Shown here piece after piece: positions 44,352-53,808 of a stretch of DNA of 64,000 nucleotides. Both the position numbers and the translations under genes were made by a program. The stretch's first letter is position 1, and every line of letters starts with the position of its first letter. The notes below the pieces were generated by a model that was not told the origin of the DNA, did not search any database, and saw nothing but the letters and a program-made list of their open reading frames with translations. Source of the DNA: Flavobacterium xueshanense (lineage in GTDB: Bacteria > Bacteroidota > Bacteroidia > Flavobacteriales > Flavobacteriaceae); NCBI RefSeq assembly GCF_900112975.1, contig NZ_FONQ01000002.1, forward strand, positions 310,001-374,000. Direction: 5' to 3'.

Positions 44352-45362
44352 ATGAAAATAATTGTTCCAATGGCCGGTCGTGGCTCACGTCTTCGCCCAC
44401 ATACATTAACCATTCCTAAACCATTAATTCCTGTCGCTGGAAAACCAATCGTTCACCGTCTGGTGGAGGATATTGCGGGAGTATTGAATCAAGATATTGA
44501 AGAAGTAGCCTTTATCATCCATGAAAGTTTTGGCAAAAAAGTAGAAGAAGAATTAATCGCTATCGCACAAAAATTAGGAGCCAAAGGCACTATTTATTAC
44601 CAAAATGAAGCTTTAGGAACGGGTCATGCTATTATGTGTGCCAAAGATTCTTTGAGCGGACCTGCAGTTATTGCTTACGCAGATACGTTAATTCGTGCCG
44701 ATTTTGATTTAGATAAAAATGCGGACAGTGTGATTTGGGTAAAACAAGTAGACGAGCCAGAAGCTTTTGGTGTTGTAAAACTGAATGAAGCGAATGAAAT
44801 AGTAGAATTAGTGGAGAAACCGGCAACTTTTGTATCTGACCTTGCCGTAATTGGAATTTACTATTTTAAAGATGTTGCAGTGCTAAAAAACGAATTACAA
44901 TTAGTATTAGACAACAACATTATCCACGGTGGCGAATATCAAATAAATGACGGGATCAAGCAAATGATGGCCAAAGGCATGAAATTTGTTCCGGGTAAAG
45001 TAGACGAATGGATGGATTGCGGTAATAAAAATGTAACCGTTGAAACAAACTCCAGAATGTTAGGATTCTTGCATAATGATGGCGAACATTTAGTGGACTT
45101 TGATGTCAAATTAGAAAATTCTATTATAATCCCGCCTTGTTATATCGGAAAGGATGTGGTTTTGATTAACGCAACTGTTGGGCCAAATGTATCTTTAGGT
45201 GATGGATGCCATGTTTCAAACAGTACGATAAAAAACAGTTTAGTACAAACACACTCTCATATCAAAAATGCAAATTTGGACAATGCGATGATTGGAAATT
45301 ACGCTAGTTTTGATGGGAATTTTACAAGCATTAGTATTGGAGATTATTCGGTATTGGAATAA
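44352..45362 (+). CDS. sugar-1-phosphate nucleotidyltransferase
   Basis: The protein is 336 residues. The nucleotide loop is GRGSRLRPHTLTIPKPLIPV at the N-terminus, followed by LGTGHAI, AYADTLI, and EAFGVVKLNE with VEKP. A left-handed beta-helix tail of hexapeptides (for example CYIGKDVVLINATVGPNVSL) follows the catalytic domain. It resembles glucose-1-phosphate thymidylyl- or mannose-1-phosphate guanylyl-type enzymes; the sugar is uncertain. Its start is decided by the GRGSR motif lying 10 residues in. Confidence 0.88.
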   Translation: MKIIVPMAGRGSRLRPHTLTIPKPLIPVAGKPIVHRLVEDIAGVLNQDIEEVAFIIHESFGKKVEEELIAIAQKLGAKGTIYYQNEALGTGHAIMCAKDSLSGPAVIAYADTLIRADFDLDKNADSVIWVKQVDEPEAFGVVKLNEANEIVELVEKPATFVSDLAVIGIYYFKDVAVLKNELQLVLDNNIIHGGEYQINDGIKQMMAKGMKFVPGKVDEWMDCGNKNVTVETNSRMLGFLHNDGEHLVDFDVKLENSIIIPPCYIGKDVVLINATVGPNVSLGDGCHVSNSTIKNSLVQTHSHIKNANLDNAMIGNYASFDGNFTSISIGDYSVLE

Positions 45363-45413
45363 ATAAAATACAATTCCTGCCTCTTTTTAAAATGGTGCAG
45401 GATTAAATTTAAA

Positions 45414-46766
45414 ATGAAAAAAAGCGCTTTCATAATTTTATTTCTCGTTTTGCAATGCAATTCTGCTTTGCTGTGGGCGCAAACGGAGCCCGAAGAAATC
45501 AAGCTCGATACAGATCAATTTCAAGAACTTTTTTATGAATCCTTGCTTCAGAAAGGAATTGAAAATTATGATAAAGCGATAGTAGCTTTGGATAAAGCCA
45601 ACAAAATAAAACCGAACGATGCAACTGTTTATTATGAATTGGGAAAGAATTACTTAGCATTAAAAGAGTATAAAAGTGCCTATAATTACTTTGAAAACGC
45701 CACCAAGATCGACCCTAAAAACAAATGGTTCTGGATAGGAATGTATGATGTGAGTTACGAAACTAAAAATTTCAATCAAGGTATTACCGTCATCAATAAG
45801 TTGATTGAATTTGATCCAAAATACAAAGAAGATTTGACCTCATTGTATATGGGAACCAATCAGTATGAAAAAGCTTTGGCATTGATTCAGGAACTCAATG
45901 AAACCTATGGAAAAACAGACCGAAGGGAATTGTACAAAAGCCAGATTTTATCAGTAGGTAAATTTCAAAATATGGAGATTACCAATCTGGAAGATCTAAT
46001 TGTTAAAAATCCACAAGATGAGTTCAATTATATCAGTTTAATATTTTTGTATTCCAAAAATAATGAAGAAACAAAAGCTTTTGAAATAGTCAAAAAACTA
46101 GAAAAAGCAATTCCAGATTCGGAATGGGCACAAGTTAGTTTATTCAAAAATTATTTGGATGCTAATGACGCACCAAAAGCGATAAAAGCGATGAATGTCG
46201 TTTTGGCCAGTTCCAAAATAGATTCGAAAATAAAACACAGAATTCTGAATGAGTTTCTGATTTTCACGGATAAAAATCCGCAATATTCGCCTGATTTAGA
46301 GAAAGCTGTGAACTATTTTGACAATGATTCTTCCGTAGATGTAGCCAAAGAAGTAGGGAAATTTTTCCATGCTAAAAAACAATGGGAAAAAGCTATTATT
46401 TATTATGAAAAATCGACAAGCAAGGGAATAGGAGATACTGTAGAAACGAATTTACTTTTGCTTCAAGCGCATACAGAGATGAAACAATTTGATGCAGTAG
46501 CCAAAAAATCGTTGGCGCTGGTAGAGACTTTTCCAACACAACCGCAATTTTATTATTATGCCGGTTTGGCTAACAATCAGCTCCAACAATTTAAAAAAGC
46601 GAAAGATTTATTAGAAATGGGCATGGATTATGTAGTGGAGAATAAGGAATTGGAAATAAATTTCAATATCCAGCTTGGAGAAGCGTACAACGGTTTAGGA
46701 GATTTCAAGAAAAAAGACTTGTTTTTTTCTAAAGCCAATCAATTATTAAAAGAAAAAAAACAATGA
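45414..46766 (+). CDS. periplasmic TPR protein, 450 aa
   Basis: A signal peptide (MKKSAFIILFLVLQCNSALL then WAQ) is followed by at least eight TPR-like repeats, such as ATVYYELGKNYLALKEYKSA and QFYYYAGLANNQLQQFKKAK. It probably scaffolds an envelope complex. Its stop overlaps the DUF4292 start by 4 bases, so the two are coupled. The same gene order (dut, nucleotidyltransferase, TPR, DUF4292, EnvC-like) is, from memory, common in Bacteroidota. Confidence 0.82.
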   Translation: MKKSAFIILFLVLQCNSALLWAQTEPEEIKLDTDQFQELFYESLLQKGIENYDKAIVALDKANKIKPNDATVYYELGKNYLALKEYKSAYNYFENATKIDPKNKWFWIGMYDVSYETKNFNQGITVINKLIEFDPKYKEDLTSLYMGTNQYEKALALIQELNETYGKTDRRELYKSQILSVGKFQNMEITNLEDLIVKNPQDEFNYISLIFLYSKNNEETKAFEIVKKLEKAIPDSEWAQVSLFKNYLDANDAPKAIKAMNVVLASSKIDSKIKHRILNEFLIFTDKNPQYSPDLEKAVNYFDNDSSVDVAKEVGKFFHAKKQWEKAIIYYEKSTSKGIGDTVETNLLLLQAHTEMKQFDAVAKKSLALVETFPTQPQFYYYAGLANNQLQQFKKAKDLLEMGMDYVVENKELEINFNIQLGEAYNGLGDFKKKDLFFSKANQLLKEKKQ

Positions 46767-47548
46767 AAAAAATTTCAATACTAGTACTACTTACTGTTCT
46801 TATGGTTTCGTGCAAATCGAAAGCCATTGCCATTGCAGCAAGTAATGAGCCTGTTGTGGAGGCAGGATATATGTCGGCCAAAAAAATAATAGAAAATCAT
46901 TACAACAATAAAAACGAATTTTCTACATTATATATAAAGTCAAACGCCCGTTATGCTGATGACAAACAAACGCAAAATGTTACCGCTGAAATCAAAATCA
47001 AGAAAGATGAACAGATCTTGGTAAGCATACGTTTTCTGGGAATTACAATGGCAAAAGCATTAATCACTCCCAATACAGTAAGCTATTACGAAAAGATAAA
47101 TGGGAAATATTTTGATGGCGATTTCAGTAGTTTAAGCCAATGGCTTGGAACGGATTTAGATTATAATAAAATCCAGAACATGTTATTAGGCCAGGCCATT
47201 GATGATTTGACAAAAGGAAAATATTTAGAATCATTATTGGAACAAACGTATCGATTGGATGATACATCAAATAAAAATACTAAAAAATCATTCTTTTTGG
47301 ATGCCGATAAATTCTTGGTTCAAAAACAAGAAATCACGCAAACTGCTGAAGAGCGAATGATCAAAGTAGCGTATGCTAACAACAAAGTATACAATCAGGC
47401 TACATTGCCAACAAGCGTTTTAATTAATACATTTCAGAAGAAAGGAAATACCGAAATTAATCTGGAATACAACTCAGTAACTTTCAATGAAGAACTTTCT
47501 TTTCCTTATAGTGTTCCAAATGGGTACAAAAGAATTATAATTAAGTAA
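46763..47548 (+). CDS. DUF4292 lipoprotein
   Basis: The 261-residue protein has lipobox LMVSC at residue 17. The mature part is beta-rich with TAEIKIKKDEQILVSIRFLG and ITPNTVSYYEKINGKYFDGD, typical of DUF4292, which recalls LolA/LolB-like carriers of lipoproteins in fold. That relation is from memory and not certain. It is sited between a TPR protein and an EnvC-like protein, 23 bases from the latter. Confidence 0.82.
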   Translation: MKKISILVLLTVLMVSCKSKAIAIAASNEPVVEAGYMSAKKIIENHYNNKNEFSTLYIKSNARYADDKQTQNVTAEIKIKKDEQILVSIRFLGITMAKALITPNTVSYYEKINGKYFDGDFSSLSQWLGTDLDYNKIQNMLLGQAIDDLTKGKYLESLLEQTYRLDDTSNKNTKKSFFLDADKFLVQKQEITQTAEERMIKVAYANNKVYNQATLPTSVLINTFQKKGNTEINLEYNSVTFNEELSFPYSVPNGYKRIIIK

Positions 47549-47571
47549 ATTAGCAAAAATATTTTTTCAAT

Positions 47572-48825
47572 ATGCCAAAATTTCTCCTAAGCCTAATTTT
47601 TATCTGTATGACTTCATTACTGTGGAGTCAGGAATCTCAACAAGAAAAATTAGAAGAACGTAAAGCTCAAATTCAAAAAGAAATTCGAGAAAATGAAAAG
47701 TTATTACAATCTGTAAAGAAAAAAGAAAAATCTGCTGTTAACGTAGTGATTATTCAAAGCACTAAAATAAAGCTGAAAGAAAAATTAATAAACACCACTG
47801 AAAAGCAAACCAAATTGCTGAATAATGACATGTATATTAATCAGGTTCAAATCAATAAATTGAAAAAAGAATTGACTGAACTTAAGGCGGATTATTCTAA
47901 GATGATTGTGAAATCATATAAAAGCCGTTCATCGGAAAGCAGAGCGATGTTCTTGTTATCGTCTGAAAACTTTTTACAGGCTTACAAAAGAGCCCAGTAT
48001 ATGAAGCAATACACGAGCTATAGAAAAATGCAGGGTGAAGAAATAAAAACGAAGTCGAATAAGCTTACGGATTTTAATCAAAAACTAGATGTACAAAAAA
48101 CAGCAAAACAAAAACTGATTGCTGAAAATGAAAAAGAACGATTGTCACTCGAAAAAGAGAAAAAAGAGCAGTTGAAGTTGGTTAGCGTTATCAAAAAAGA
48201 TAAGAATAAGATTTCCCAAGAAATTAGAAAAAGACAACAAGAGTACAAAAAAATTGACAGGCAAATCAATAAACTAATTCGGGAAGCTATTGCTGCAGCC
48301 AACAGGAAAGCAGCCTTAGAAAAGGCAAAAGCCAATCCGAATGCCCCGGTTTCTAAAGCTGCTGTGTCATCATCCAAAATTGAATTAACTCCGGAAGCCA
48401 AAATTATTGCAGATAATTTTAGAGCTAACAGAGGAAGACTGCCTTATCCAGTTGAAAAAGGATATGTGTCATTAGGATACGGAAACCAAACGCACCCATT
48501 GTTTAATACGATAACCGTGCACAATAGCGGTGTAGAAATCACTACTGACAAAGGCGCAAGTGCAAGAGCAGTTTTTGGAGGAGAAGTAACCAGCGTTATT
48601 GTATTGTCACCAGTAAACAAAGCGGTAATGATACAACACGGGGATTACTTCACGGTCTATCAAAATTTAAGTTCCGTGAATGTTAGCAAAGGAGATAAAG
48701 TAAGTATAAAGCAAAGCCTTGGAAAAGTAAGAACTAATGGGGAAACGGGTAAAACGGTAATTAAATTCTTAATCCTTCAAAATACAACTTACAACAATCC
48801 TGAAGGTTGGTTGTCACCAAGATAA
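47572..48825 (+). CDS. EnvC-like murein hydrolase activator (degenerate M23)
   Basis: The protein is 417 residues: a signal peptide, about 220 residues of Lys/Glu-rich coiled coil, then a LytM/M23 domain from about residue 295. Zinc ligands are largely lost. The first His remains (VHNSGVEI) but its Asp partner is Glu, the usual HL after the YQ strand is YQNL, and the late HFEI is replaced by KFLI. Such catalytically dead forms, like EnvC, activate amidases during division. The strong terminator after it closes the operon that begins at dut or the nucleotidyltransferase. Confidence 0.88.
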   Translation: MPKFLLSLIFICMTSLLWSQESQQEKLEERKAQIQKEIRENEKLLQSVKKKEKSAVNVVIIQSTKIKLKEKLINTTEKQTKLLNNDMYINQVQINKLKKELTELKADYSKMIVKSYKSRSSESRAMFLLSSENFLQAYKRAQYMKQYTSYRKMQGEEIKTKSNKLTDFNQKLDVQKTAKQKLIAENEKERLSLEKEKKEQLKLVSVIKKDKNKISQEIRKRQQEYKKIDRQINKLIREAIAAANRKAALEKAKANPNAPVSKAAVSSSKIELTPEAKIIADNFRANRGRLPYPVEKGYVSLGYGNQTHPLFNTITVHNSGVEITTDKGASARAVFGGEVTSVIVLSPVNKAVMIQHGDYFTVYQNLSSVNVSKGDKVSIKQSLGKVRTNGETGKTVIKFLILQNTTYNNPEGWLSPR

Positions 48826-48842
48826 AGACAGTTATTTTAAAT

Positions 48843-48888
48843 AAAAAAAGCACTATTATATTCCTTGGAATACGATAGTGCTTTTTTT
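48843..48888 (+). terminator. rho-independent terminator
   Basis: AAAAAAAGCACTAT and ATAGTGCTTTTTTT form a long stem with an inner ATTCC-TT-GGAAT pairing, 18 bases after the EnvC-like gene. The A run on one side lets it work in both directions, although the opposite gene starts over 1 kb away. Confidence 0.88.
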
Positions 48889-49039
48889 ATGACCGATATT
48901 TTAGTTAAGAAACTCTTTAAAACTAAAGCAAAAAAAAGTTTTGCAAAGAACCTTTTCAACGGTTATATTGTAAATTTATAATTAGTACAATTGATTTAAT
49001 TTGTAAAAACAAATGCAAATTTAGAATCGGTTTAAAGTG

Positions 49040-49888
49040 CTATTCAGCTTTAGTAAAAGAAGAATTTATAGCCTTTATTGTTCCTTCAGTAGACCAAGTC
49101 CCCGAAACTATAATACGTCTGATAGTGTATAATGGATCAACAGGATCTCTTTTGGTAGATAAAATATAAGCCATTTTATAATCACTCTTTTTTATTTCTG
49201 GGATTGCATCGGTATTCCATAACCCAAACGGATAGGCAAAATCGGGTACTGGTTTCCCTATGATTTCCTCCAGTTTTGCTTTTGGTTTAACCAATTGTGT
49301 ATTCCAGTCGTCTCCGGTATATTTTGTTACCATGTGATGATCCCAAGTATGTGCGCCTATCACATGCCCGTCGTCAGATAAGCTTTTAATTTGCTCTTTG
49401 CTCATATATCCGGGACGGTTAATAGAAACGGTCATTATAAAAAACACCCCTTTAAAACCATATTTTTTCATCTCGGCTGCGCCAATACTAAATTGTTCTT
49501 CTCTGGTATCATCAAAGGTAATCATGATTGGCTTTTCAGGTAATGGGTCATCAAAAACTAAATAATTATACAATTGTTCCGGCAAGATGGTGTGGTAGCC
49601 TGCATCAGCTAACGTTTTCATTTGTTCTGCAAAAGCAGGAGGTTTTACGGTATATACTTTCACGTTTCCACTCGCACTGGCGCTAAAATCCCTGATGTTA
49701 TGATAACATAAAATTGGCACTTCTTTTTTCGAAAGAATGGTCGCGGCATCAGCAGCTACTTTTTTTGGAGCAATAATTTTTGCAGGAGCAGCAACAAGCG
49801 GGACTTCAGGAACTATTTTACGCGTTTCTGATTGACATCCCACCAATAAAAATAATCCAATGAAAACGGAATAAAGAATATTTTTCAT
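49040..49888 (-). CDS. polysaccharide deacetylase lipoprotein (CE4)
   Basis: The 282-residue protein has lipobox LVGC at residue 18. The NodB-type domain has VPILCYHNI near residue 57, MITFDDTREEQF near residue 120 (the catalytic Asp pair), HVIGAHTWDHHMVT near residue 180 with the metal His residues, and FAYPFGLWN. It removes acetyl groups from a polymer of N-acetylglucosamine or peptidoglycan at the outer side of the cell. It lies 14 bases after a companion lipoprotein gene in the same direction. Confidence 0.9.
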   Translation of the reverse strand: MKNILYSVFIGLFLLVGCQSETRKIVPEVPLVAAPAKIIAPKKVAADAATILSKKEVPILCYHNIRDFSASASGNVKVYTVKPPAFAEQMKTLADAGYHTILPEQLYNYLVFDDPLPEKPIMITFDDTREEQFSIGAAEMKKYGFKGVFFIMTVSINRPGYMSKEQIKSLSDDGHVIGAHTWDHHMVTKYTGDDWNTQLVKPKAKLEEIIGKPVPDFAYPFGLWNTDAIPEIKKSDYKMAYILSTKRDPVDPLYTIRRIIVSGTWSTEGTIKAINSSFTKAE

Positions 49889-49902
49889 AAGTTAAATAGT
49901 AA

Positions 49903-50931
49903 TTATTGGTACTGAATGTAAATTGGTTTTGGAGTGAATTTCACTAATTCTTCAGGACTATAGATTTTCCAATCGTTTTTATTGTCATTTTTATAAAACA
50001 ATTTAAAACCGGCAAATTGTACAGGTTCTCTATAAATATAACTGACGTAAGAATCTTTTTTTAATACCTTACTTCCAAAACCATCCATATCCATTACGAT
50101 TTGAACTTCGGGTACGGTTTTGATTTCTTTGTAGTTTTTAACCATACCTTGTGTAAAACGGTGTATCACTAACACTTTTGGAGTCAGTTTATTTTTGCGG
50201 ACAATGTCTGCCAAAATAGTAATGGCGTCATTAATATCTGCGGCCGTAAAATGTCCGATTTTAGAACCTGGACGTTCTCCGTTTTTCATCGAAAATTCAG
50301 GATCAATTCCAAGATGTACATTAGGCATGGCAAGATATTTTTCCAGTTCCGCTACTTCTGATTTAACAGTGCTGTGACCTACCTGGATATCTAAAAATAC
50401 TAATGCATTGATGGGTTTTGCCCAACTGATAACAGTGTCAATTTGTTTAAAAGGCATTCGCAAGCGGTGCATGTTGTTTTTACCCGGAGCGCCTTGAGCC
50501 GTAACAGCAATGTAGTGCAAAGCGGGAATTGTTTTTACACTAGAATCAGCTGCCTGCCATTTAGCTACTTCGCCTTGTAATTTTGCCAACATTTCTTTTC
50601 GAGGAAGTTCACCCAAAATTCCCATTCTTGTGGAGTATAAATTTCCGTAATAAGCAATAATTCTATTGTATGGTAATAACGCACCGGGTAAAGGATAAGG
50701 CGCTTTTACAGGCCATCTGCCGGTGGTGTCATTGTTGCTTAAAGCGACCATTCTTTTGTTGAAATCAAGTGTGTCAATGGTAAGAGCGGTCTTTTTTTCT
50801 ATTGAATCCGCTTTTTCAGTCTCTGTTGTCGTTTTTCCGTTTACAGTATCGGCCGCTTTGCCACGATCGCAGGATAAAGTACTTAACAACAATAAAGGAA
50901 GTGTGATACATGCAAGTGCTAATTTTTTCAT
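49903..50931 (-). CDS. lipoprotein with TIM-barrel-like domain, companion of deacetylase
   Basis: The 342-residue protein has lipobox STLSC near residue 21 and a Thr/Glu linker. The folded domain has RIIAYYGNLYSTRMGILGEL, LVFLDIQVGHSTV, VHLGIDPEFSM, KVLVIHRFTQGMV and VMDMDGFGSKVLKKDSY. These spaced acidic motifs on predicted strands recall barrel hydrolases. The same motif order occurs, from memory, in uncharacterised secreted proteins of Actinobacteria. With a CE4 partner it suggests a two-part glycan-processing unit. No catalytic assignment is possible. Confidence 0.7.
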   Translation of the reverse strand: MKKLALACITLPLLLLSTLSCDRGKAADTVNGKTTTETEKADSIEKKTALTIDTLDFNKRMVALSNNDTTGRWPVKAPYPLPGALLPYNRIIAYYGNLYSTRMGILGELPRKEMLAKLQGEVAKWQAADSSVKTIPALHYIAVTAQGAPGKNNMHRLRMPFKQIDTVISWAKPINALVFLDIQVGHSTVKSEVAELEKYLAMPNVHLGIDPEFSMKNGERPGSKIGHFTAADINDAITILADIVRKNKLTPKVLVIHRFTQGMVKNYKEIKTVPEVQIVMDMDGFGSKVLKKDSYVSYIYREPVQFAGFKLFYKNDNKNDWKIYSPEELVKFTPKPIYIQYQ

Positions 50932-51003
50932 AAGTAAATAATGTTGTTTTTTATTTAAAAGGAATATCGAAGTTTAAAGATAATTTAATTCTTGTTTCAA
51001 TCA

Positions 51004-51036
51004 CAAAGGTATGATTTTTAAAGAACGTCTTTTCAA
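51004..51036 (-). promoter_or_regulatory. minus-strand promoter, TTG-N22-TACCTTTG
   Basis: TACCTTTG (51004-51011) and TTG (51034-51036), with 22 bases between, upstream of the lipoprotein/deacetylase pair. The rest of the 329-base gap 50932-51260 shows only an imperfect plus-strand -7 (TAACTTTA at 51220-51227) for the TonB receptor gene. Confidence 0.55.
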
Positions 51037-51260
51037 GTAAAGTAGTGTTATAAAGCGGTATTTTTTATATAATTTACGGTTTAACGAGGGCTTTATATAA
51101 TTTCACAACCTATTTTAATCAAATATAAAAACAGAATATAGTTCCGCTTATATGCAATCGAGAATTTTCTTTAATCAATCCTTGCTTAAAAATGATTTTT
51201 AGGAATAAAAATAAATAGCTAACTTTATAAACGTTTTTACTCATTCAAATACTCTAACAA

Positions 51261-53339
51261 TTGTTCAAAAAATCCTCTTTTTTCCTCCTTTTTTTATGTA
51301 GTGCGACTGCTGTTTTTGGACAAATAAAAAAAGATACGATTGCCCTTTCAGAAATCACATTGAAGGGTTCGCCAATTAAAAATGTACTTCAAAATACGGC
51401 TTCTTCTGTTTCAGTGATTACCACAGCTGACATAAATAAAAGTGATGGAATTATTCTGACTCCGGTCTTAAACAAAATCCCTGGCGTTACGATGCAGCAA
51501 GGCGCTTTCAATACCAACAGGATTACGATTCGGGGTATTGGCGCCCGATCTCAATATGGTACCAATAAAATAAAAGCCTATTTTGATGGGATTCCATTGA
51601 CTTCCGGTGAAGGCGAAACCACAATAGACGATATTGATTTAGGAGCGATCGAAAAAATTGAAATTATAAAAGGGCCAAATTCCACTAGTTTTGGTTCCGG
51701 TTTGGGCGGTGTAATCCAATTGTTTTCACGAGAAACGCCTTCGTTGGAATCATTCGGGAAATCAACAATCACTTTTGGAAGTTTTGGGTTGTTGCAGCAA
51801 CGTCTTTCGGCAGGATACAGCGATTCCCAAACAAATGTATTTACAAGCTTTACGGATTTACAAAGTGACGGATTCAGAACAAACAGCTCCTACAACAGAA
51901 AATCATTTAACCTGCACGCCAAACAAAAAATTGTTCCCAATGGTAGTTTGTCATTTTTAGGAACATTCACTCGATTGAAAGCTTTTATTCCAAGTTCTAT
52001 CAATGAGACTGATTTAAAAAATAATCCTGAGAAAGCAGCCGCAACTTGGGCAGCCGCGCAAGGTTTTGAGTCGTATGACAAATTTATGTTCGGATTAGGA
52101 TACGAGCATCAATTTTCCGAGAAATGGTCTTTACAAACCAGTGTTTTTTCTAATTTTAAAGACGCGTACGAACCCAGACCTTTTGATATTTTGGATGAAA
52201 AAATAAATGCCGCGGGTTTTCGTTCCAATGTAAATTATAAAGACCAATTGTTTTCCTTGCCATTTGAACTGAGTTTTGGCACCGAATTATCAACTGAAAA
52301 GTACAAGTATTCTCTTTTTAAAAATTTGTACAAATCGCAACCGGGTCAAGGCAGTATTCAAGGAGACGAATTTAGTGCCGTCAAACAAAACCGGAATTAC
52401 ACCAACTACTTTTTACAAATGGAGCTTTGGATTTCAGAAAAACTGCATCTGGAAACCGGAATAGCATTTAACACAACCAAATATTCGTTACAAGATATTT
52501 TCGAAAATAATTCTGGGGGTCAAAAGATGCCTTTTACTTTTGGAAATGTTTGGTCGCCAAGAATTGGTTTGTCTTATAAAGTAAGCAAAGGGAAAAACAT
52601 ATTTACGTCGGTTAGCAAAGGATTTTCGGTACCTTCAGTTGCAGAAACATTGACTCCCGAAGGTCAAATAAATACCGATTTAAAACCAGAAATAGGTTGG
52701 AATTACGAACTAGGTTTCAAAGGAAATTGGCTTAAAAATAAAGTTTATACAGAAGTAACGTTTTATACCACACAAATTGAAAATTTATTGGTGGCACGAC
52801 GCACCGCCAATGATCAATTTGTAGGAATTAATGCGGGCAGCAGTTCGCATACGGGATTTGAATTCTTAGTAAATTATAAACTTTTAGAGCTGACCCAATT
52901 TCAAATTACACCTTATTTTTCAGGAGCGGTGAATACTTTTAAATTCAAAGAATTTTTGGATGGTGGTGCGAATTATTCGGGAAACCAACTTACTGGAGTT
53001 CCCGAAAAACAATTCAATTTTGGAGTGGATCTAAATACAAAAAACGGATTTAGTGTCAACACTTCTTTCCGAACGATAAGTAAAATTCCGTTGAACGATT
53101 CCAATACAAAATATAGTGAGCGGTATTCGTTGCTCGACATTAAAACGACGTATGTTTTTACGATCCTTAAAATCCTAAAAACAGAGTTGAATGCTGGAGT
53201 TAATAATGCATTGGACACTAAATATGCAGCGAACATTCTGCCGAATGCTGTAGGTTTTGGGACTGCCGCCCCACGCTATTTTTATCCGGGAAATCCTGTC
53301 AATTTTTATGGTGGTTTTTCGGTGTCGTATGTTTTTTAG
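51261..53339 (+). CDS. TonB-dependent receptor
   Basis: The protein is 692 residues from a TTG start, which gives a complete signal peptide (FKKSSFFLLFLCSATAVFGQ). The plug domain has TIALSEITLKGSPIKN and ASSVSVITTADINKS, then NRITIRGIGARSQYGTNKI and IEKIEIIKGPNSTSFGSGLG near residues 40-150. The rest is a 22-strand-type barrel ending in aromatic VSYVF. There is no carboxypeptidase-like leader domain. It imports an unknown ligand, perhaps iron-related given its FecA-like plug wording. No regulator sits beside it. Confidence 0.9.
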   Translation: MFKKSSFFLLFLCSATAVFGQIKKDTIALSEITLKGSPIKNVLQNTASSVSVITTADINKSDGIILTPVLNKIPGVTMQQGAFNTNRITIRGIGARSQYGTNKIKAYFDGIPLTSGEGETTIDDIDLGAIEKIEIIKGPNSTSFGSGLGGVIQLFSRETPSLESFGKSTITFGSFGLLQQRLSAGYSDSQTNVFTSFTDLQSDGFRTNSSYNRKSFNLHAKQKIVPNGSLSFLGTFTRLKAFIPSSINETDLKNNPEKAAATWAAAQGFESYDKFMFGLGYEHQFSEKWSLQTSVFSNFKDAYEPRPFDILDEKINAAGFRSNVNYKDQLFSLPFELSFGTELSTEKYKYSLFKNLYKSQPGQGSIQGDEFSAVKQNRNYTNYFLQMELWISEKLHLETGIAFNTTKYSLQDIFENNSGGQKMPFTFGNVWSPRIGLSYKVSKGKNIFTSVSKGFSVPSVAETLTPEGQINTDLKPEIGWNYELGFKGNWLKNKVYTEVTFYTTQIENLLVARRTANDQFVGINAGSSSHTGFEFLVNYKLLELTQFQITPYFSGAVNTFKFKEFLDGGANYSGNQLTGVPEKQFNFGVDLNTKNGFSVNTSFRTISKIPLNDSNTKYSERYSLLDIKTTYVFTILKILKTELNAGVNNALDTKYAANILPNAVGFGTAAPRYFYPGNPVNFYGGFSVSYVF

Positions 53340-53361
53340 AGACCAATCCTAAGTGCGAATT

Positions 53362-53805
53362 TTATTTTTTAATGGTTGCGACTTCTTTTTCGGTAACAAT
53401 TTTGGTTTGTTTATTACTCCAAGAAGTCATGATGTAATTCATCACATCAGCAACTTCCTGATCCGTAAGTCCCATGGCTGGCATGGTACTATTGTACTTT
53501 ATTTTATTGACGACAATTTTGCCACTTTGTCCAAATTTTACAGCAGCTATACTTTGATTTCTCTTGGTTTTTAACCAATCAGAACCGGCAAGAGGAGGGA
53601 AGTTCTTACCATCTCCTTTACCATTTGCACCATGGCATTGCATGCAAAAATCAGCATAAATTTCTTTTCCCGGTGACTGAAATTTTGAAACAACTGTGGT
53701 TTTGGTATTCAAGTCAATGTAGTTGTTTTGAGAAAATGGGTTTTCTAAAAAAAAGCTTCCCAATACAAATAGTCCAAATCCCAAAAATAATTTCGTTGTA
53801 AACAT
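53362..53805 (-). CDS. cytochrome c (class I)
   Basis: The 147-residue protein has a hydrophobic N-terminus for export and a haem site YADFCMQCHGANGKGDGKNF near residue 50. The axial Met is in NSTMPAMGLTDQEVADVMNY. It is a small periplasmic electron carrier. It starts 3 bases after the sugar dehydrogenase gene on the same strand, so it is the likely electron acceptor of that enzyme. Read convergently with the TonB receptor gene, 22 bases apart. Confidence 0.92.
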   Translation of the reverse strand: MFTTKLFLGFGLFVLGSFFLENPFSQNNYIDLNTKTTVVSKFQSPGKEIYADFCMQCHGANGKGDGKNFPPLAGSDWLKTKRNQSIAAVKFGQSGKIVVNKIKYNSTMPAMGLTDQEVADVMNYIMTSWSNKQTKIVTEKEVATIKK

Positions 53806-53808
53806 AGT

